In this document: positions 19,455 through 28,463 of the stretch, one piece after another
Layout: every line of letters begins with the position of its first letter
How positions within the stretch are numbered: position 1 is the stretch's first letter
Assembly: GCF_002312805.1 (NCBI RefSeq)
Contig: NZ_NMUA01000005.1
Coordinates: 62,001-126,000 of the forward strand
Reading direction: 5' to 3'
DNA length: 64,000 bases
Source: Sphingobium sp. D43FB
GTDB taxonomy: Bacteria; Pseudomonadota; Alphaproteobacteria; Sphingomonadales; Sphingomonadaceae
Position numbers and translations under genes: made by a program
Notes under the pieces: model-generated
The model's input: the letters and a program-made list of their open reading frames with translations, nothing else
What the model was told of the DNA's origin: nothing
Database searches by the model: none

Positions 19455-20231
19455 TCAGGCGATGAATTGCTCGGCGGCGATGCGGTCGTCGAGCGTATGT
19501 TCGGGGTCGAACAGCAGGGTGAGCGGGGTTGCGCGGTCGATGCGGACCTCGACCTGGGCGACGTCGCGCACTTCGCGCTGGTCGGCGACGGCGCTGACCG
19601 GGCGCTTGACCGGGTCAAGTACGGTGAAGCGGATGACGGTGTTTTCGGGCAGGATCGCGCCGCGCCAGCGGCGAGGGCGGAAGGGGCTGATCGGGGTCAG
19701 CGCGACGAGGCCCGACCCCAGCGGCAGGATGGGGCCATGGGCGGAGAGGTTGTAGGCGGTGGACCCGGCCGGGGTGGCGACCAGCACGCCGTCGCACACC
19801 AGTTCGGGCAGGACGGCGCGGCCATTGACCTGCACCTCCAGCTTGGCGGTCTGGCGGGTTTCGCGCAGCAGCGAGACTTCGTTGATGGCGGGGATGGAAA
19901 ATTGTTCGCCGTCGACCGTGTCGACGACCATGCGTAGCGGGTGGACCTTGAAGCTCTTGGCCTTTTCCAGCCGCTGGTCGAGCCGTTCGAGCCGCCATTC
20001 GTTCATCAGGAAGCCGACGGTCCCCAGGTTCATGCCGAAGACGGGGACGATCCGCCGCGCCTCCAGCATGGCGTGGAGGGTTTGCAGCATATAGCCGTCG
20101 CCGCCTAGCGCGATGACCATGTCGGCCTGCTCGATGGGCACGAAGTCATAGGCGGCGCGGAGCCGCTCCTCGGCGGCTCTGGCGGCCTGGGTAGGGGACG
20201 CGACGAGGGCGCGCCGGGGTTCGTCGATCAT
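19455..20231 (-). CDS. nadK: NAD kinase
   Basis: Phosphorylates NAD to NADP using ATP or polyphosphate in the cytoplasm. The 258-residue protein has the nucleotide motif IALGGDGYMLQTLHAM near residue 40, NLGTVGFLMNE near 70 and the glycine-rich block CDGVLVATPAGSTAYNLSAHGPI near 150. Its ATG overlaps the moaA stop codon (ATGA), so the two are coupled. This is the short alphaproteobacterial type. Confidence 0.94.
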   Translation of the reverse strand: MIDEPRRALVASPTQAARAAEERLRAAYDFVPIEQADMVIALGGDGYMLQTLHAMLEARRIVPVFGMNLGTVGFLMNEWRLERLDQRLEKAKSFKVHPLRMVVDTVDGEQFSIPAINEVSLLRETRQTAKLEVQVNGRAVLPELVCDGVLVATPAGSTAYNLSAHGPILPLGSGLVALTPISPFRPRRWRGAILPENTVIRFTVLDPVKRPVSAVADQREVRDVAQVEVRIDRATPLTLLFDPEHTLDDRIAAEQFIA

Positions 20232-21241
20232 CCGCCGGTGACGCTCATGTGGCGACGGGTGGCGGGGCCGGTTTCGCCTGCGCCGATGCGGAAATCGTGG
20301 CGGGCGGGCTTCAGGCGGAGCGCGCGGTCGATCAGCGGTTCGACCGCGTCGAGGCCACCGTCGCGCAGCGCGGCCTTGAAATCCACATGATCCTCATGCC
20401 CCAGGCACATGAAGATCTTGCCTTCGCAAGTCATGCGGATGCGGTTGCAGTCGGCGCAGAAATTCTGGGTGAGCGGGGTGATGAGGCCAAGCCGGGCACG
20501 CAGGCCATCGACGCGATGATAGCGGGCCGGGCCGCCGGTGCGGTCGGACACGGGCGTCAGCGGGTGCGCGGCGTCGATCATAGCGGCGACCTGCGTCAGC
20601 GGGAGATAATGGTCGGTGCGGTCTTCGCCAGTGTCACCCAGCGGCATGGTTTCGATGAGGGTGAGGTCCAGCCCCTCCGCATCGCACCAGTGCAGCATGG
20701 GCAAGATTTCATCCTCGTTGACGCCCTTGAGCGCGACCATGTTGATCTTGATCGCGAGGCCTGCGTCGCGGGCCGTCGTGATGCCGTGCAGGACGGTGGC
20801 GATGTCGCCGCCGCGCGTCACATGGGCAAAGCGCGCGGGGTCGCGGCTGTCGAGGCTGACATTGATGCGGCGGACGCCGGCATCGACCAGCGTCGCGGCA
20901 TGATCGGCGAGGCGGGTGCCGTTGGTGGTGAGGGTGAGTTCGTCCAACCCATTGCCCAGATGCCGCCCGATCCGCCGCACCAGTTCGCCAATGTCGCGGC
21001 GGACCAGTGGTTCGCCCCCGGTCAGGCGGATGCGGGTGATGCCGCGCGCGATGAACAGGTCGGCGAGCAGCGCGATTTCTTCGAGGGTCAGCACCTGATT
21101 CTTGGGGAGGAACTGCATCTTTTCCGCCATGCAATAGCGGCAGCGCAGATCGCAGCGATCCGTCACCGAAATGCGCAGATAGCTAATCCGGCGACCAAGG
21201 CCGTCGGTCAGCGGCGTGCGCGGGGGAGGGGCCGGAAGCAT
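20228..21241 (-). CDS. moaA: GTP 3',8-cyclase (molybdenum cofactor synthesis)
   Basis: Radical SAM enzyme for the first step of molybdopterin synthesis. The 337-residue protein has the N-terminal cluster motif CDLRCRYC near residue 27, GGEPLVRRD near 75, and the C-terminal cluster cysteines in NFCADCNRIRMTCEGKIFMC. It ends in Gly-Gly, which is needed for MoaA activity. The ATG at 21241 (MLPAPPPRTPLTDG) is preferred to an upstream ATG at 21316, which would add 25 unrelated residues. It is divergent from the EAL protein gene 119 bp away. Confidence 0.94.
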   Translation of the reverse strand: MLPAPPPRTPLTDGLGRRISYLRISVTDRCDLRCRYCMAEKMQFLPKNQVLTLEEIALLADLFIARGITRIRLTGGEPLVRRDIGELVRRIGRHLGNGLDELTLTTNGTRLADHAATLVDAGVRRINVSLDSRDPARFAHVTRGGDIATVLHGITTARDAGLAIKINMVALKGVNEDEILPMLHWCDAEGLDLTLIETMPLGDTGEDRTDHYLPLTQVAAMIDAAHPLTPVSDRTGGPARYHRVDGLRARLGLITPLTQNFCADCNRIRMTCEGKIFMCLGHEDHVDFKAALRDGGLDAVEPLIDRALRLKPARHDFRIGAGETGPATRRHMSVTGG

Positions 21242-21360
21242 GGGGGATAGGTAGGCGATGGGCAGGAGCGGCGCAAGCGCCCCGGTTGCAGCGGGGGCAA
21301 GAGGTCGGTAACGCATTGCTGTTAAGCCGTTTCGATGCGCGGCGCCGGGGGACGAATATA

Positions 21361-23370
21361 GTGAGCGGAGAAAGTGCCGCAGACGGCCAGCGCAGCCTGT
21401 TCATCCTGTCACCGGGCGACCGCGACGGGCTGTGCCATGCGGCGCGGCTGGCGGGTTGGCGCGCGATCGGCGCGCGGCGGCCGGGCGATGCGCCGCAGCG
21501 CTTTTTGCGCAGCGAGGCGCAGGTGGCACTGGTCGATATGCGCCAGGGGGGCGATGCCGCGCGGTTGATGGCCCCTTTGGTCCCGGCGATGGAGGCGGGC
21601 GGCGGCGCGTTGATCGTGTTGATCGACGGGAGCGACGAGGCGCGGGTGCCCGCGCTGATGGAGGCAGGGGCGACGCATTTCCTGCTGGCCCCCTTTGGCG
21701 ATGCGGGATTGCGCGCGGTGCTGGCATCGGCGCATCGGCTGGTCGAACGGCTGGGCGGCGGTGCCAAGCATAGCCAGCGGGCGCAGCGTATCCGCCGGGG
21801 CGATGCGCTTTACTGGCAATTGGAGCGCGACGGGCGGCTGCGGCTGAGCGCCGGGCTGATGGCGCATCTGGGGCTGGGGGACGCGTTGGTGACGCCTGCT
21901 TCTCTGGTGCGGCGACTGCCGCGCGGGGAGCGGCGGGCGGTGCTGGCGGCGGTGCGGGCGATGTTGCGCAGCGGGACGCCCGATGCGCTGGCGCATGGGC
22001 TGCCGGGTCGGCCGGGCGATCGGCTGGTCCATCATCTGCGGGTCGAGGAGGGGCTGGTCGCGGCCGATGTCGAATGGCTGTCGGAGGGGCATGAGCGCGA
22101 GAGTGCGTCGCGCGATTATCTGACCGGGGTGCGATCGCGGCAGGCGGCGCTGGCCTGGCTGGAGCAGCGGCAGGGTTTGCCGACGACCGTGCTGCTGCTG
22201 TCGATCAGCCAGTTCGAGCGGATGAATGCCGCCTATGGCCAGGTGGTGGGCGATGCGTTGCTGGGGCGGATCGCGCGGCGGATCGAGCGGTTGGTCGACG
22301 ATGTCGCGCCCGGCGCGATGGTGGCGCGGATTGCGGGGACGGAATTTCTGGTCGGGCTGACCGGCGAAGCGGCGGGTGGCGATCGGGCGACCTTCCTGGC
22401 GCGGCAGTTGATCGGGGCGATCGGGCGGCCGTTCAGCGCGGGCGATCATCTCATTCGCCTGATCGCGCGGTGCGGCATCGCCCAGGCGCGCAGCGACGAT
22501 GATGCGACGCTGATGCTGCGCCGGGCGGGGACGGCGCTGGCCGATGCGCGGCAGGCGGGCGGCGAGGGTATTCGCATATTGTCGGCCGACAAGCAGAGCC
22601 GTCAGGTCGATGCCGACCGACTGGAGACCGACCTGCGGCTGGCGCTGGACCGAGGCGAAATCGGCATCGTGTTCCAGCCGCAATATCCGGTCCATTCGGC
22701 GCAGATCAGCGGCGTGGAGGCGTTGGCGCGGTGGAACCACCCCCATTATGGGCCGCTGGGTGCGGGCATCCTGTTCGCGACCGCCGAGCGATCCGACTAT
22801 ATGCTGCCGCTGTCGGCGCATATCCAGGCGGAGGCGCTGCGGCAGGCGGCGGCCTGGCCACGGGCGCTGTCGGCGCTGCGGCTGTCGATCAATGTGACGG
22901 CGGCGGATATTGCTCAACCGAGTTTCATGAGCGAATTGCTGCGCATGGTGGATGGCAGCGGTTTTCCGCGATCGCGGCTGACGGTCGAGATTACCGAGAG
23001 CGGGCTGATCGAGGATATCGGCGCGGCGTCGGCGCTGTTGCGGGCGTTGCGGGCCGAGGGGCTGGCGGTGGCGATCGACGACTTCGGGACGGGCTATTCG
23101 AGCCTTGCTTATCTCAAGAACCTGCCGCTCGATTATCTCAAGATCGACAGCGGGCTGGCGCAGGATATTGCAGGCACCGCGCGCGACCGGATCATCGTGC
23201 GCGGGGTCATCCATATGGCCAAGTCGCTGGGGCTGAAGGTCATCGCCGAAGGGGTGGAGACCGAGCAGCAGCTAGACCTGCTGGCGCGCGAGGGGTGCGA
23301 TTATTATCAGGGCTTTTTGCGGTCGGCGGGGATTTCGTCGGCCGATCTGGTGAGTTTGTTTTTGAGCTGA
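21361..23370 (+). CDS. EAL-domain cyclic-di-GMP phosphodiesterase with degenerate GGDEF
   Basis: 669-residue predicted cytoplasmic protein. Residues about 10-125 look like a receiver-type fold (ILSPGDRDGL, ALVDMRQGGD, LIVLIDGSDEARV). About 240-400 is a GGDEF-like domain in which the active-site loop reads AGTEF, so cyclase activity is unlikely. About 415-660 is an EAL domain with the key motifs intact: GVEALARW, ITESGL, DDFGTGYSSLAYL and VIAEGVET. It should hydrolyse c-di-GMP, perhaps tuned by GTP binding to the GGDEF. The GTG at 21361 was chosen because GGGGGA lies 9 nt upstream. No membrane segment is seen. A strong terminator follows at 23512-23546. Confidence 0.9.
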   Translation: MSGESAADGQRSLFILSPGDRDGLCHAARLAGWRAIGARRPGDAPQRFLRSEAQVALVDMRQGGDAARLMAPLVPAMEAGGGALIVLIDGSDEARVPALMEAGATHFLLAPFGDAGLRAVLASAHRLVERLGGGAKHSQRAQRIRRGDALYWQLERDGRLRLSAGLMAHLGLGDALVTPASLVRRLPRGERRAVLAAVRAMLRSGTPDALAHGLPGRPGDRLVHHLRVEEGLVAADVEWLSEGHERESASRDYLTGVRSRQAALAWLEQRQGLPTTVLLLSISQFERMNAAYGQVVGDALLGRIARRIERLVDDVAPGAMVARIAGTEFLVGLTGEAAGGDRATFLARQLIGAIGRPFSAGDHLIRLIARCGIAQARSDDDATLMLRRAGTALADARQAGGEGIRILSADKQSRQVDADRLETDLRLALDRGEIGIVFQPQYPVHSAQISGVEALARWNHPHYGPLGAGILFATAERSDYMLPLSAHIQAEALRQAAAWPRALSALRLSINVTAADIAQPSFMSELLRMVDGSGFPRSRLTVEITESGLIEDIGAASALLRALRAEGLAVAIDDFGTGYSSLAYLKNLPLDYLKIDSGLAQDIAGTARDRIIVRGVIHMAKSLGLKVIAEGVETEQQLDLLAREGCDYYQGFLRSAGISSADLVSLFLS

Positions 23371-23403
23371 CACCAGCGGGCGATGATCGCCAACTGGAGG
23401 TGG

Positions 23404-23470
23404 TGTTCCCCGACGAAGGTCGGGGTCCAGTTCAGAGCGTGGGACTGGACCCCAACCTTCGTCGGGGAAC
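23404..23470. repeat. Palindromic repeat, family I
   Basis: Arms GTTCCCCGACGAAGGTCGGG and CCTTCGTCGGGGAAC with inner GTCCAG / CTGGAC. Situated between the convergent EAL and metK genes. Confidence 0.87.
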
Positions 23471-23511
23471 GGCGTGTATAGGGCATCCGCCTTGCGTTTT
23501 GATAGGACGTG

Positions 23512-23546
23512 AAAAAGGGCGCGGGGGTTGGTCCCGCGCCCTTTTT
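23512..23546. terminator. Intrinsic terminator, probably bidirectional
   Basis: Perfect GC stem GGGCGCGGG (23517-23525) / CCCGCGCCC (23533-23541), flanked by A5 on the left and T5 on the right, between convergent genes. Serves the EAL gene and possibly metK from the other side. Confidence 0.88.
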
Positions 23547-23590
23547 GCCGTTGGTGGCCGGTTGCTTAGAGCCCGGCTATAATCCCCAAT

Positions 23591-23746
23591 CCGTTCGTGC
23601 TGAGTAGCCCCTTCGACTGCCTGCCAAGGCAGGCGCTCAGGACAGGCATTGAGCGAAGTCGAAATGGCGTATCGAAGGATCGGGCGCTGCGCCAGATGCT
23701 TCGATACGGGCCTTCGACAAGCTCAGTCCCTACTCAGCACGAACGG
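23591..23746. repeat. Palindromic repeat, family IV (long copy)
   Basis: Inverted repeat with ends CCGTTCGTGCTGAGTA and TACTCAGCACGAACGG and inner segments carrying TTCGACAAGCTCAG and ATCGAAG / CTTCGATAC. It fills the 3' side of metK. Other copies: 27417-27500, 39506-39618, half copy 50996-51047, 61576-61754. Confidence 0.87.
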
Positions 23747-23769
23747 AGTATCTAGGATGACTTTAAAGG

Positions 23770-24966
23770 TTAGAGCGCAGCCTTCAGGGCGTCGACCAGG
23801 TCGGTCTTTTCCCAGGGGAAGAAGTCGCCTTCGGGGGTGCGGCCGAAATGGCCGTAGGCGGCGGTCTTCTGGTAGATCGGCTTGTTGAGGCCCAAATGCG
23901 TGCGGATGCCCTTGGGGGTCAGGCGCACCAGGGTTGGCAGCACAGCTTCGATCGCGGCGGCTTCGACGGTGCCGGTGCCGTGCAGATCGACATAGAGCGA
24001 GAGCGGTTCGGCGACGCCGATGGCGTAGCTGAGCTGGATCGTGCAGCGGCGGGCGAGGCCGGCGGCGACGATGTTCTTCGCGAGATAGCGGGTGATATAG
24101 GCCGCCGAGCGATCGACCTTCGTGGGGTCTTTGCCCGAAAAGGCGCCGCCGCCATGGGGCGATGCGCCGCCATAGGTGTCGACGATGATCTTGCGGCCAG
24201 TGAGGCCAGCGTCGCCGTCGGGGCCGCCGATTTCGAACAGGCCGGTCGGGTTGACATAGATGCTGGCGTCGTCGGGCATCCAGCCTTCGGGCAGTATTTC
24301 GGTCATCACGCCCTTGACATAGGCGCGCAGCTTGGCGCGGCTGTCGTCATTGTCCATGCCCTGGGCATGTTGGGTCGACACGACCAGCGCGGTGGCGCGG
24401 ACCGGCTTCTCGTCGATATATTCGAGCGTCACCTGGCTCTTGGCGTCCGGCTCCAGAAAATCGACCACCTTGTTGTGGCGATCATGGGCGAGGCGTTCGA
24501 GGATCTTGTGGCTGTAATAGAGGGTGGCGGGCATGAGGTCGGGGGTTTCGTCCGACGCATAGCCGAACATGATGCCCTGATCGCCTGCACCTTCATCCTT
24601 GTTGCCGCTTTCATCGACGCCCTGGGCGATATGGGCGGACTGGCCGTGGAGGTTGTTTTCGAAGCGGAAGGTTTCCCAATGGAAGCCGTCCTGCTCGTAC
24701 CCAATGCGCTTGACGGTCGCGCGGACGGTCGCTTCGATCTCTTCCTGCGCGCCCGGTGCCCATGCGCCATTTTCATAGACGCCCTTGCAGCGGATTTCGC
24801 CGGCGAGGACGACAAGCTGGGTCGTGGTCAGGGTTTCGCAGGCGATGCGGGCTTCGGGGTCTTTCGACAGGAAGAGATCGACGATGGCGTCGGAAATCTG
24901 GTCGGCGACCTTGTCGGGATGGCCTTCGGACACGGATTCCGAGGTGAAGAGAAATTGATTGCGCAT
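23770..24966 (-). CDS. metK: S-adenosylmethionine synthetase
   Basis: Makes S-adenosylmethionine from methionine and ATP. The 398-residue protein has the N-terminal [35 protein letters not shown], the ATP motif [12 protein letters not shown] near residue 125, and [16 protein letters not shown] near 270. The ATG at 24966 begins [11 protein letters not shown], the usual start; an upstream in-frame ATG would add 12 residues. It follows lnt by 57 nt, an order common in alphaproteobacteria. The leader on this strand contains CATAAA / TTTATG arms around 25000-25017 but I could not match it to a SAM riboswitch class. Confidence 0.96.
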   Translation of the reverse strand: MRNQFLFTSESVSEGHPDKVADQISDAIVDLFLSKDPEARIACETLTTTQLVVLAGEIRCKGVYENGAWAPGAQEEIEATVRATVKRIGYEQDGFHWETFRFENNLHGQSAHIAQGVDESGNKDEGAGDQGIMFGYASDETPDLMPATLYYSHKILERLAHDRHNKVVDFLEPDAKSQVTLEYIDEKPVRATALVVSTQHAQGMDNDDSRAKLRAYVKGVMTEILPEGWMPDDASIYVNPTGLFEIGGPDGDAGLTGRKIIVDTYGGASPHGGGAFSGKDPTKVDRSAAYITRYLAKNIVAAGLARRCTIQLSYAIGVAEPLSLYVDLHGTGTVEAAAIEAVLPTLVRLTPKGIRTHLGLNKPIYQKTAAYGHFGRTPEGDFFPWEKTDLVDALKAAL

Positions 24967-25023
24967 GGGACTCCCATAGAATGCTGGGGCGGTAAACGAC
25001 ATAAAGAATAGTTTATGTGGCTA

Positions 25024-26616
25024 TTAGCTTTTGCTGGGGCGGATGGCAATGGCGAGGGCAAAGAGCGCCAGCATGAGGGCGAAGGGTGCCCAGTTGCCGA
25101 CGCGGGCGAAGAGCGTGGGCGGGAGCGGCGGCGGCAGGCCGGAGTCGAGGAAACCGGCGCGGTTGAGGCCGAGCGCGTGGGCGACGCGGCCACGAGCGTC
25201 GATGATCGCCGAGACGCCGGTGGGGGTCGAGCGGATGATCGGGAGGCCTTCTTCCAGCGCGCGGAGGCGGGCTTGGGCGAGATGCTGGACCGGACCCCAG
25301 GGGCCGAACCAGGCGTCGTTGGAGGGGTTGAAGAGGAAGGCGGGGCGGTTGGCGCGATCGACCACCTGGCCGGAGAAGACGATCTCGTAGCAGATTTGCA
25401 CGCCCATGCTGAGGGCGGGGCGGCCGGTGGTGGCGGGGAGCGTCAGGCTTTGCGGGCCGGGGCCGGGCCAGAAGTCGGCATCGCCGGGGACGAGGCGCGA
25501 GAGGCCGATCGGTTCGAGGACCGAGCGCAGCGGCAGATATTCGCCGAAGGGGACGAGATGCGCCTTGCTGTAGCGGGCGGCGATCGTGGCCTGGGGCGTG
25601 ACGATCCAGACGCTGTTGTTTGCACCCGCCAGCTTGTTGACGAGGATGCCGTCCTGCTCGACCGGCTTGAAATAGACTTTGTCCGCGCCGGTCAGCAGCA
25701 GGTCGCCGGGGCCGAGCAGGGCGGCGAGGCGGGCGCGCCAGTCGGGTTCCATGTCGAGATAGGCGGGGATGGCGGCTTCGGGCCAGAAGATGAGGCGCGG
25801 GGCAGGACGTGGTGGGCCGGTGAGGGCGGTCAGCTTGCGGAAATTGGCAAATTCGCGCTCGACCGAATATTTCTCGTCCTGGCCGATATTGGGCTGGACG
25901 ACGCGGATGCGCGGTGCGCCGAGCGGGGTGGCGGGCGCGGGGGAGAGCCAGCCCCATAGGGCGGCGAGGAGGAGCGGGGTGAGGAGGGCGGCGGGGGCCG
26001 CGACCTGACGCCGGGCGATGAGCAGTAGGGCGGCGCTGGCGAGGATGACCAATGCGCCGAGGCCATAGGTGCCGACGAGGGTCGCGGCGATGGCCGCGCC
26101 GCTGGGCAGCAGGATGATGCCGATCGGGTTCCAGGCGAAGCCGGTGAAGAGGGTGGCGCGGAGATATTCGGTGGCGATCCACAGGGCGGCGAGGAGGAGG
26201 GGGAAGGTGAGGTCGCTGGCCGCGCTGGGCGCGGCAACCACCCCCGACCCCTCCCTTTGAAGGGAGGGGAGTTTTCGTTGTAGCCACCACGCCCCTAACG
26301 TCGCCAGTGCGGGGAAGAGGGCGAGGTAGAGGGAGAGGAGGATGACGCCGCCATAGCCAAGCCAATGGGGCATGGCGTCCTGAAAGGTGAAGGCGTGGGC
26401 GATCCAGTGGAGGGCGAGGGTGAACTGGCCGACGCCGAACAGCCAGCCATAGGTGAAGGCGCAGCGACGGTCGGGGGCGCTCCGGGTCAGGTGGATCAGC
26501 AGCGCGAGGGCGAGCAGCGTGACCGGCCAGAGCGACAGGGGGGCAAAGCCGGTGGCGGAGGCGAGGCCCGCCAGCAGCGCGGCTTTTCTTGGGTGGCGGT
26601 CGAGCAGGGCGCGCAT
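25024..26616 (-). CDS. lnt: Apolipoprotein N-acyltransferase
   Basis: Inner-membrane enzyme adding the third acyl chain to lipoproteins. The 530-residue protein has about six hydrophobic segments (residues 10-215), a periplasmic nitrilase domain (about 230-490) and a final membrane helix. The catalytic triad is visible: Glu in WPEAAIP, Lys in SKAHLVPFGEYLP and Cys in QICYEIVF. A stretch near residue 115 (LPSLQREGSGVVAAPSA) is encoded by a palindromic repeat at 26238-26278 that has entered the frame without breaking it. The ATG at 26616 lies 8 nt after the yqaA-like gene, so yqaA, lnt and metK probably form one operon. Confidence 0.94.
   Translation of the reverse strand: MRALLDRHPRKAALLAGLASATGFAPLSLWPVTLLALALLIHLTRSAPDRRCAFTYGWLFGVGQFTLALHWIAHAFTFQDAMPHWLGYGGVILLSLYLALFPALATLGAWWLQRKLPSLQREGSGVVAAPSAASDLTFPLLLAALWIATEYLRATLFTGFAWNPIGIILLPSGAAIAATLVGTYGLGALVILASAALLLIARRQVAAPAALLTPLLLAALWGWLSPAPATPLGAPRIRVVQPNIGQDEKYSVEREFANFRKLTALTGPPRPAPRLIFWPEAAIPAYLDMEPDWRARLAALLGPGDLLLTGADKVYFKPVEQDGILVNKLAGANNSVWIVTPQATIAARYSKAHLVPFGEYLPLRSVLEPIGLSRLVPGDADFWPGPGPQSLTLPATTGRPALSMGVQICYEIVFSGQVVDRANRPAFLFNPSNDAWFGPWGPVQHLAQARLRALEEGLPIIRSTPTGVSAIIDARGRVAHALGLNRAGFLDSGLPPPLPPTLFARVGNWAPFALMLALFALAIAIRPSKS
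26238..26278. repeat. Palindromic repeat (family VIII) inside lnt
   Basis: Perfect 10-bp arms CCCCTCCCTT (26248-26257) and AAGGGAGGGG (26260-26269). A related hairpin, CCCCTCCCC-TGAA-GGGGAGGGG, stands after the capsid gene at 42277-42298. Here it codes for an in-frame loop between membrane segments of Lnt. Confidence 0.75.
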
Positions 26617-26624
26617 GGGGGCAG

Positions 26625-27260
26625 TCAGCCGATTGTCGCCATGGTGGCCTGGCTGCAGCTGTCGCCCTTGCCGCCGCCGCCGGTCAGCATCGAGGCGGCG
26701 ATGAAGCCGCCGACGATCAGCACCAGGAACAGGGCGGAGAGCCAGCCGAGATATTTTTCGATGAAGGCTTTGATCGGCCGTCCGAATTTCCAGAACAGGA
26801 AGCCGACCAGCATGAACTGGAAGGCGCGGCTGACGACGCTGGCCCAGAAGAAGGTGAAGAGCGGCAGGCCGACGAAACCGGCGGTGATGGTGATCAGCTT
26901 GAACGGGATCGGCGTCGCGCCTTTGATCAGGATGATCTCCGCGCCATATTCGCGCAGATAGCAGGCGGCGACAGGGAATTTGTCGGCGAGGCCGAGCGCG
27001 CTCAGCAATTGCTGCCCGACCGTCTCGTAGAGGAAGAAGCCGATCGCATAGCCCAGCATCCCGCCCAGCACCGAGGCGATGGTGCAGATGAGGCCGAAGC
27101 GGATCGCCCGTTCGGGGCGGGCGAGGCACATCAGGCCGAGCAGGGGATGCGGCGGGATGGGGAAGAAGCTCGATTCCAGGAAGGAAATGACGAACAGCCA
27201 GCGTTCGGCGTGGGCATGGGCGGCCTTGGCCAGCGTCCATTGATAGAGCCTGTTGAGCAT
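26625..27260 (-). CDS. YqaA/DedA-type (VTT domain) membrane protein
   Basis: Polytopic inner-membrane protein of 211 residues with about five hydrophobic segments. The family core is visible: FLESSFFPIPPHPLLGLM near residue 28, GGMLGYAIGFFLY near 66 and the re-entrant segment GATPIPFKLITITAG near 115. VTT/DedA relatives are linked to lipid flipping or membrane homeostasis. First gene of the yqaA-lnt-metK group, which fits an envelope role. The C-terminal 20 residues after the last helix are glycine and serine rich. Confidence 0.88.
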   Translation of the reverse strand: MLNRLYQWTLAKAAHAHAERWLFVISFLESSFFPIPPHPLLGLMCLARPERAIRFGLICTIASVLGGMLGYAIGFFLYETVGQQLLSALGLADKFPVAACYLREYGAEIILIKGATPIPFKLITITAGFVGLPLFTFFWASVVSRAFQFMLVGFLFWKFGRPIKAFIEKYLGWLSALFLVLIVGGFIAASMLTGGGGKGDSCSQATMATIG

Positions 27261-27649
27261 GGCGGCGACCTAGCCGAGATCGGAGCGGGTCGCCAGCGAT
27301 TTTGGCGGGGTGAAACGGTCAGCGAGGCGGACAGTGGTGGCGGGGTTTTGGGGTGGGGGGAGGTTGTACGCTTTGGGGGGGGACAATGTACGCTTTGCGG
27401 GGGGAGCAAACCCCGCGTCCGTTCGGGCTGAGCTTGTCGAAGCCCTCCACTTCTCCTCAAAGAAAGAGTGCCCTTCGACAGGCTCAGGGCGAACGGGGGG
27501 AGAGGGTGGTGTGTTAAGCGGAGGCGGACTCAAGCGCCGACCCCTATGTACGCAAGGACACCGGCCATCGTGAATCGCCGCGACGGCGTTGACGGGGCGG
27601 CACCGTCTGGGCAAGACCCCTTCTCCCCTGTTCGGTTCGGTTCGCGCGT
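27261..27649. other. Intergenic stretch with repeats, no gene seen
   Basis: About 390 bp between divergent genes. It holds two close copies of TGTACGCTTTG followed by a G-run (about 27365-27380 and 27388-27405), then the family IV repeat at 27417-27500. A 36-codon frame at 27545-27655 has no ribosome-binding site and no family features. Promoters for the divergent genes should lie here but none is clear. Confidence 0.6.
27417..27500. repeat. Palindromic repeat, family IV
   Basis: Arms GTCCGTTCGGGCTGAGCTTG and TTCGACAGGCTCAGGGCGAA separated by about 30 bp. Diverged copy of the repeats at 23591 and 39506. Confidence 0.82.
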
Positions 27650-28402
27650 TTGACATTTTCTTCCATTCCCTGGGCCAGGCTGCGGCAGCGCGCGGGCGGC
27701 ATCGCGTTTGCGCTGGTGCTGAACGCCATCTTGCTGCTGGGGCTGTTCACTTTGTCGCCCTCGTTCGAGCCGAAAAAAGTCGAGGACCGGCTGCCGGTGA
27801 CGTTCGATGTCGAAACGGGGACCAAGACCGAGCAGGAGCAGAAACGCGCGCCCAAGGCGGAGAAGCGCGAGCAGGACGAGGCCAGCCCGCCCAAACAGGC
27901 CGAGGCGGTGGTGCGCCCGCCCCGGCCGACGGAGCAGCCGGTCGAGGAACCGCCCGCGCCCTTCCCCTTCCTGACGATGAGCCGCGACCAGATGGCGGCG
28001 GCGGATATCGGCAATATGCCCAAGGCGGCGCAGGGCGCGGCGGCGGGACAGGGGGATAGTTCGGCGGTCGCCGGGCCGGGCGAGGGGCCGGGCGGGGTGC
28101 AATTGTTCAACGCCGAATGGTATCGGCGGCCGACCAATAGCGAATTGTCCACCTATATCCCCGCCAATGCGCCGCCCGAAGGCTGGGGCCTGGTCGCGTG
28201 CAAGACGGTCGACCATTATCATGTGGAAAACTGCCAGATATTGGGCGAATCGCCGATGGGGTCGGGCTATGCGCGCGCGGTGCGGCTGGCCGCCTGGCAA
28301 TTCCTGGTCCGCCCCCCGCGCGTGAATGGCAAGCCGCAGGTGGGGAGTTGGGTGCGGATACGGATCGATTATACCCGGTCGGGGGTAAGGGTTGGGGGGT
28401 GA
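27650..28402 (+). CDS. TonB-like protein, probable energy transducer
   Basis: 250-residue single-pass protein. A cytoplasmic start is followed by one membrane helix (about residues 16-35, GGIAFALVLNAILLLGLFTL), a charged, proline-rich periplasmic linker (about 40-105, many KxE and PxP pairs) and a C-terminal globular region (about 150-245) with a TonB-C-like ending LAAWQFLVRPPRVNGKPQVGSWVRIRIDY. TonB-like proteins pass proton-motive energy to outer membrane receptors. The only start that keeps the membrane helix is a TTG at 27650; the next ATG lies beyond the linker. The family assignment rests on layout, so a related envelope role is possible. Confidence 0.7.
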   Translation: MTFSSIPWARLRQRAGGIAFALVLNAILLLGLFTLSPSFEPKKVEDRLPVTFDVETGTKTEQEQKRAPKAEKREQDEASPPKQAEAVVRPPRPTEQPVEEPPAPFPFLTMSRDQMAAADIGNMPKAAQGAAAGQGDSSAVAGPGEGPGGVQLFNAEWYRRPTNSELSTYIPANAPPEGWGLVACKTVDHYHVENCQILGESPMGSGYARAVRLAAWQFLVRPPRVNGKPQVGSWVRIRIDYTRSGVRVGG

Positions 28403-28463
28403 GTTGGGCGTTCCCCGGCGGAGGTGCGAGGGCTATAGTTGCTAGATAGCAAAGGGGCATAGC

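Noticed and set aside
24967..25023. SAM riboswitch in the metK leader
   Set aside because: The leader is only 57 nt after lnt. It has a CATAAA/TTTATG pair but I could not fit the conserved cores of SAM-II, SAM-V or SAM/SAH classes. A covariance model search would decide.
27365..27405. Operator or iteron from two TGTACGCTTTG copies
   Set aside because: Only two copies followed by unequal G-runs, with no relation to a recognised regulator; more likely repeat debris.
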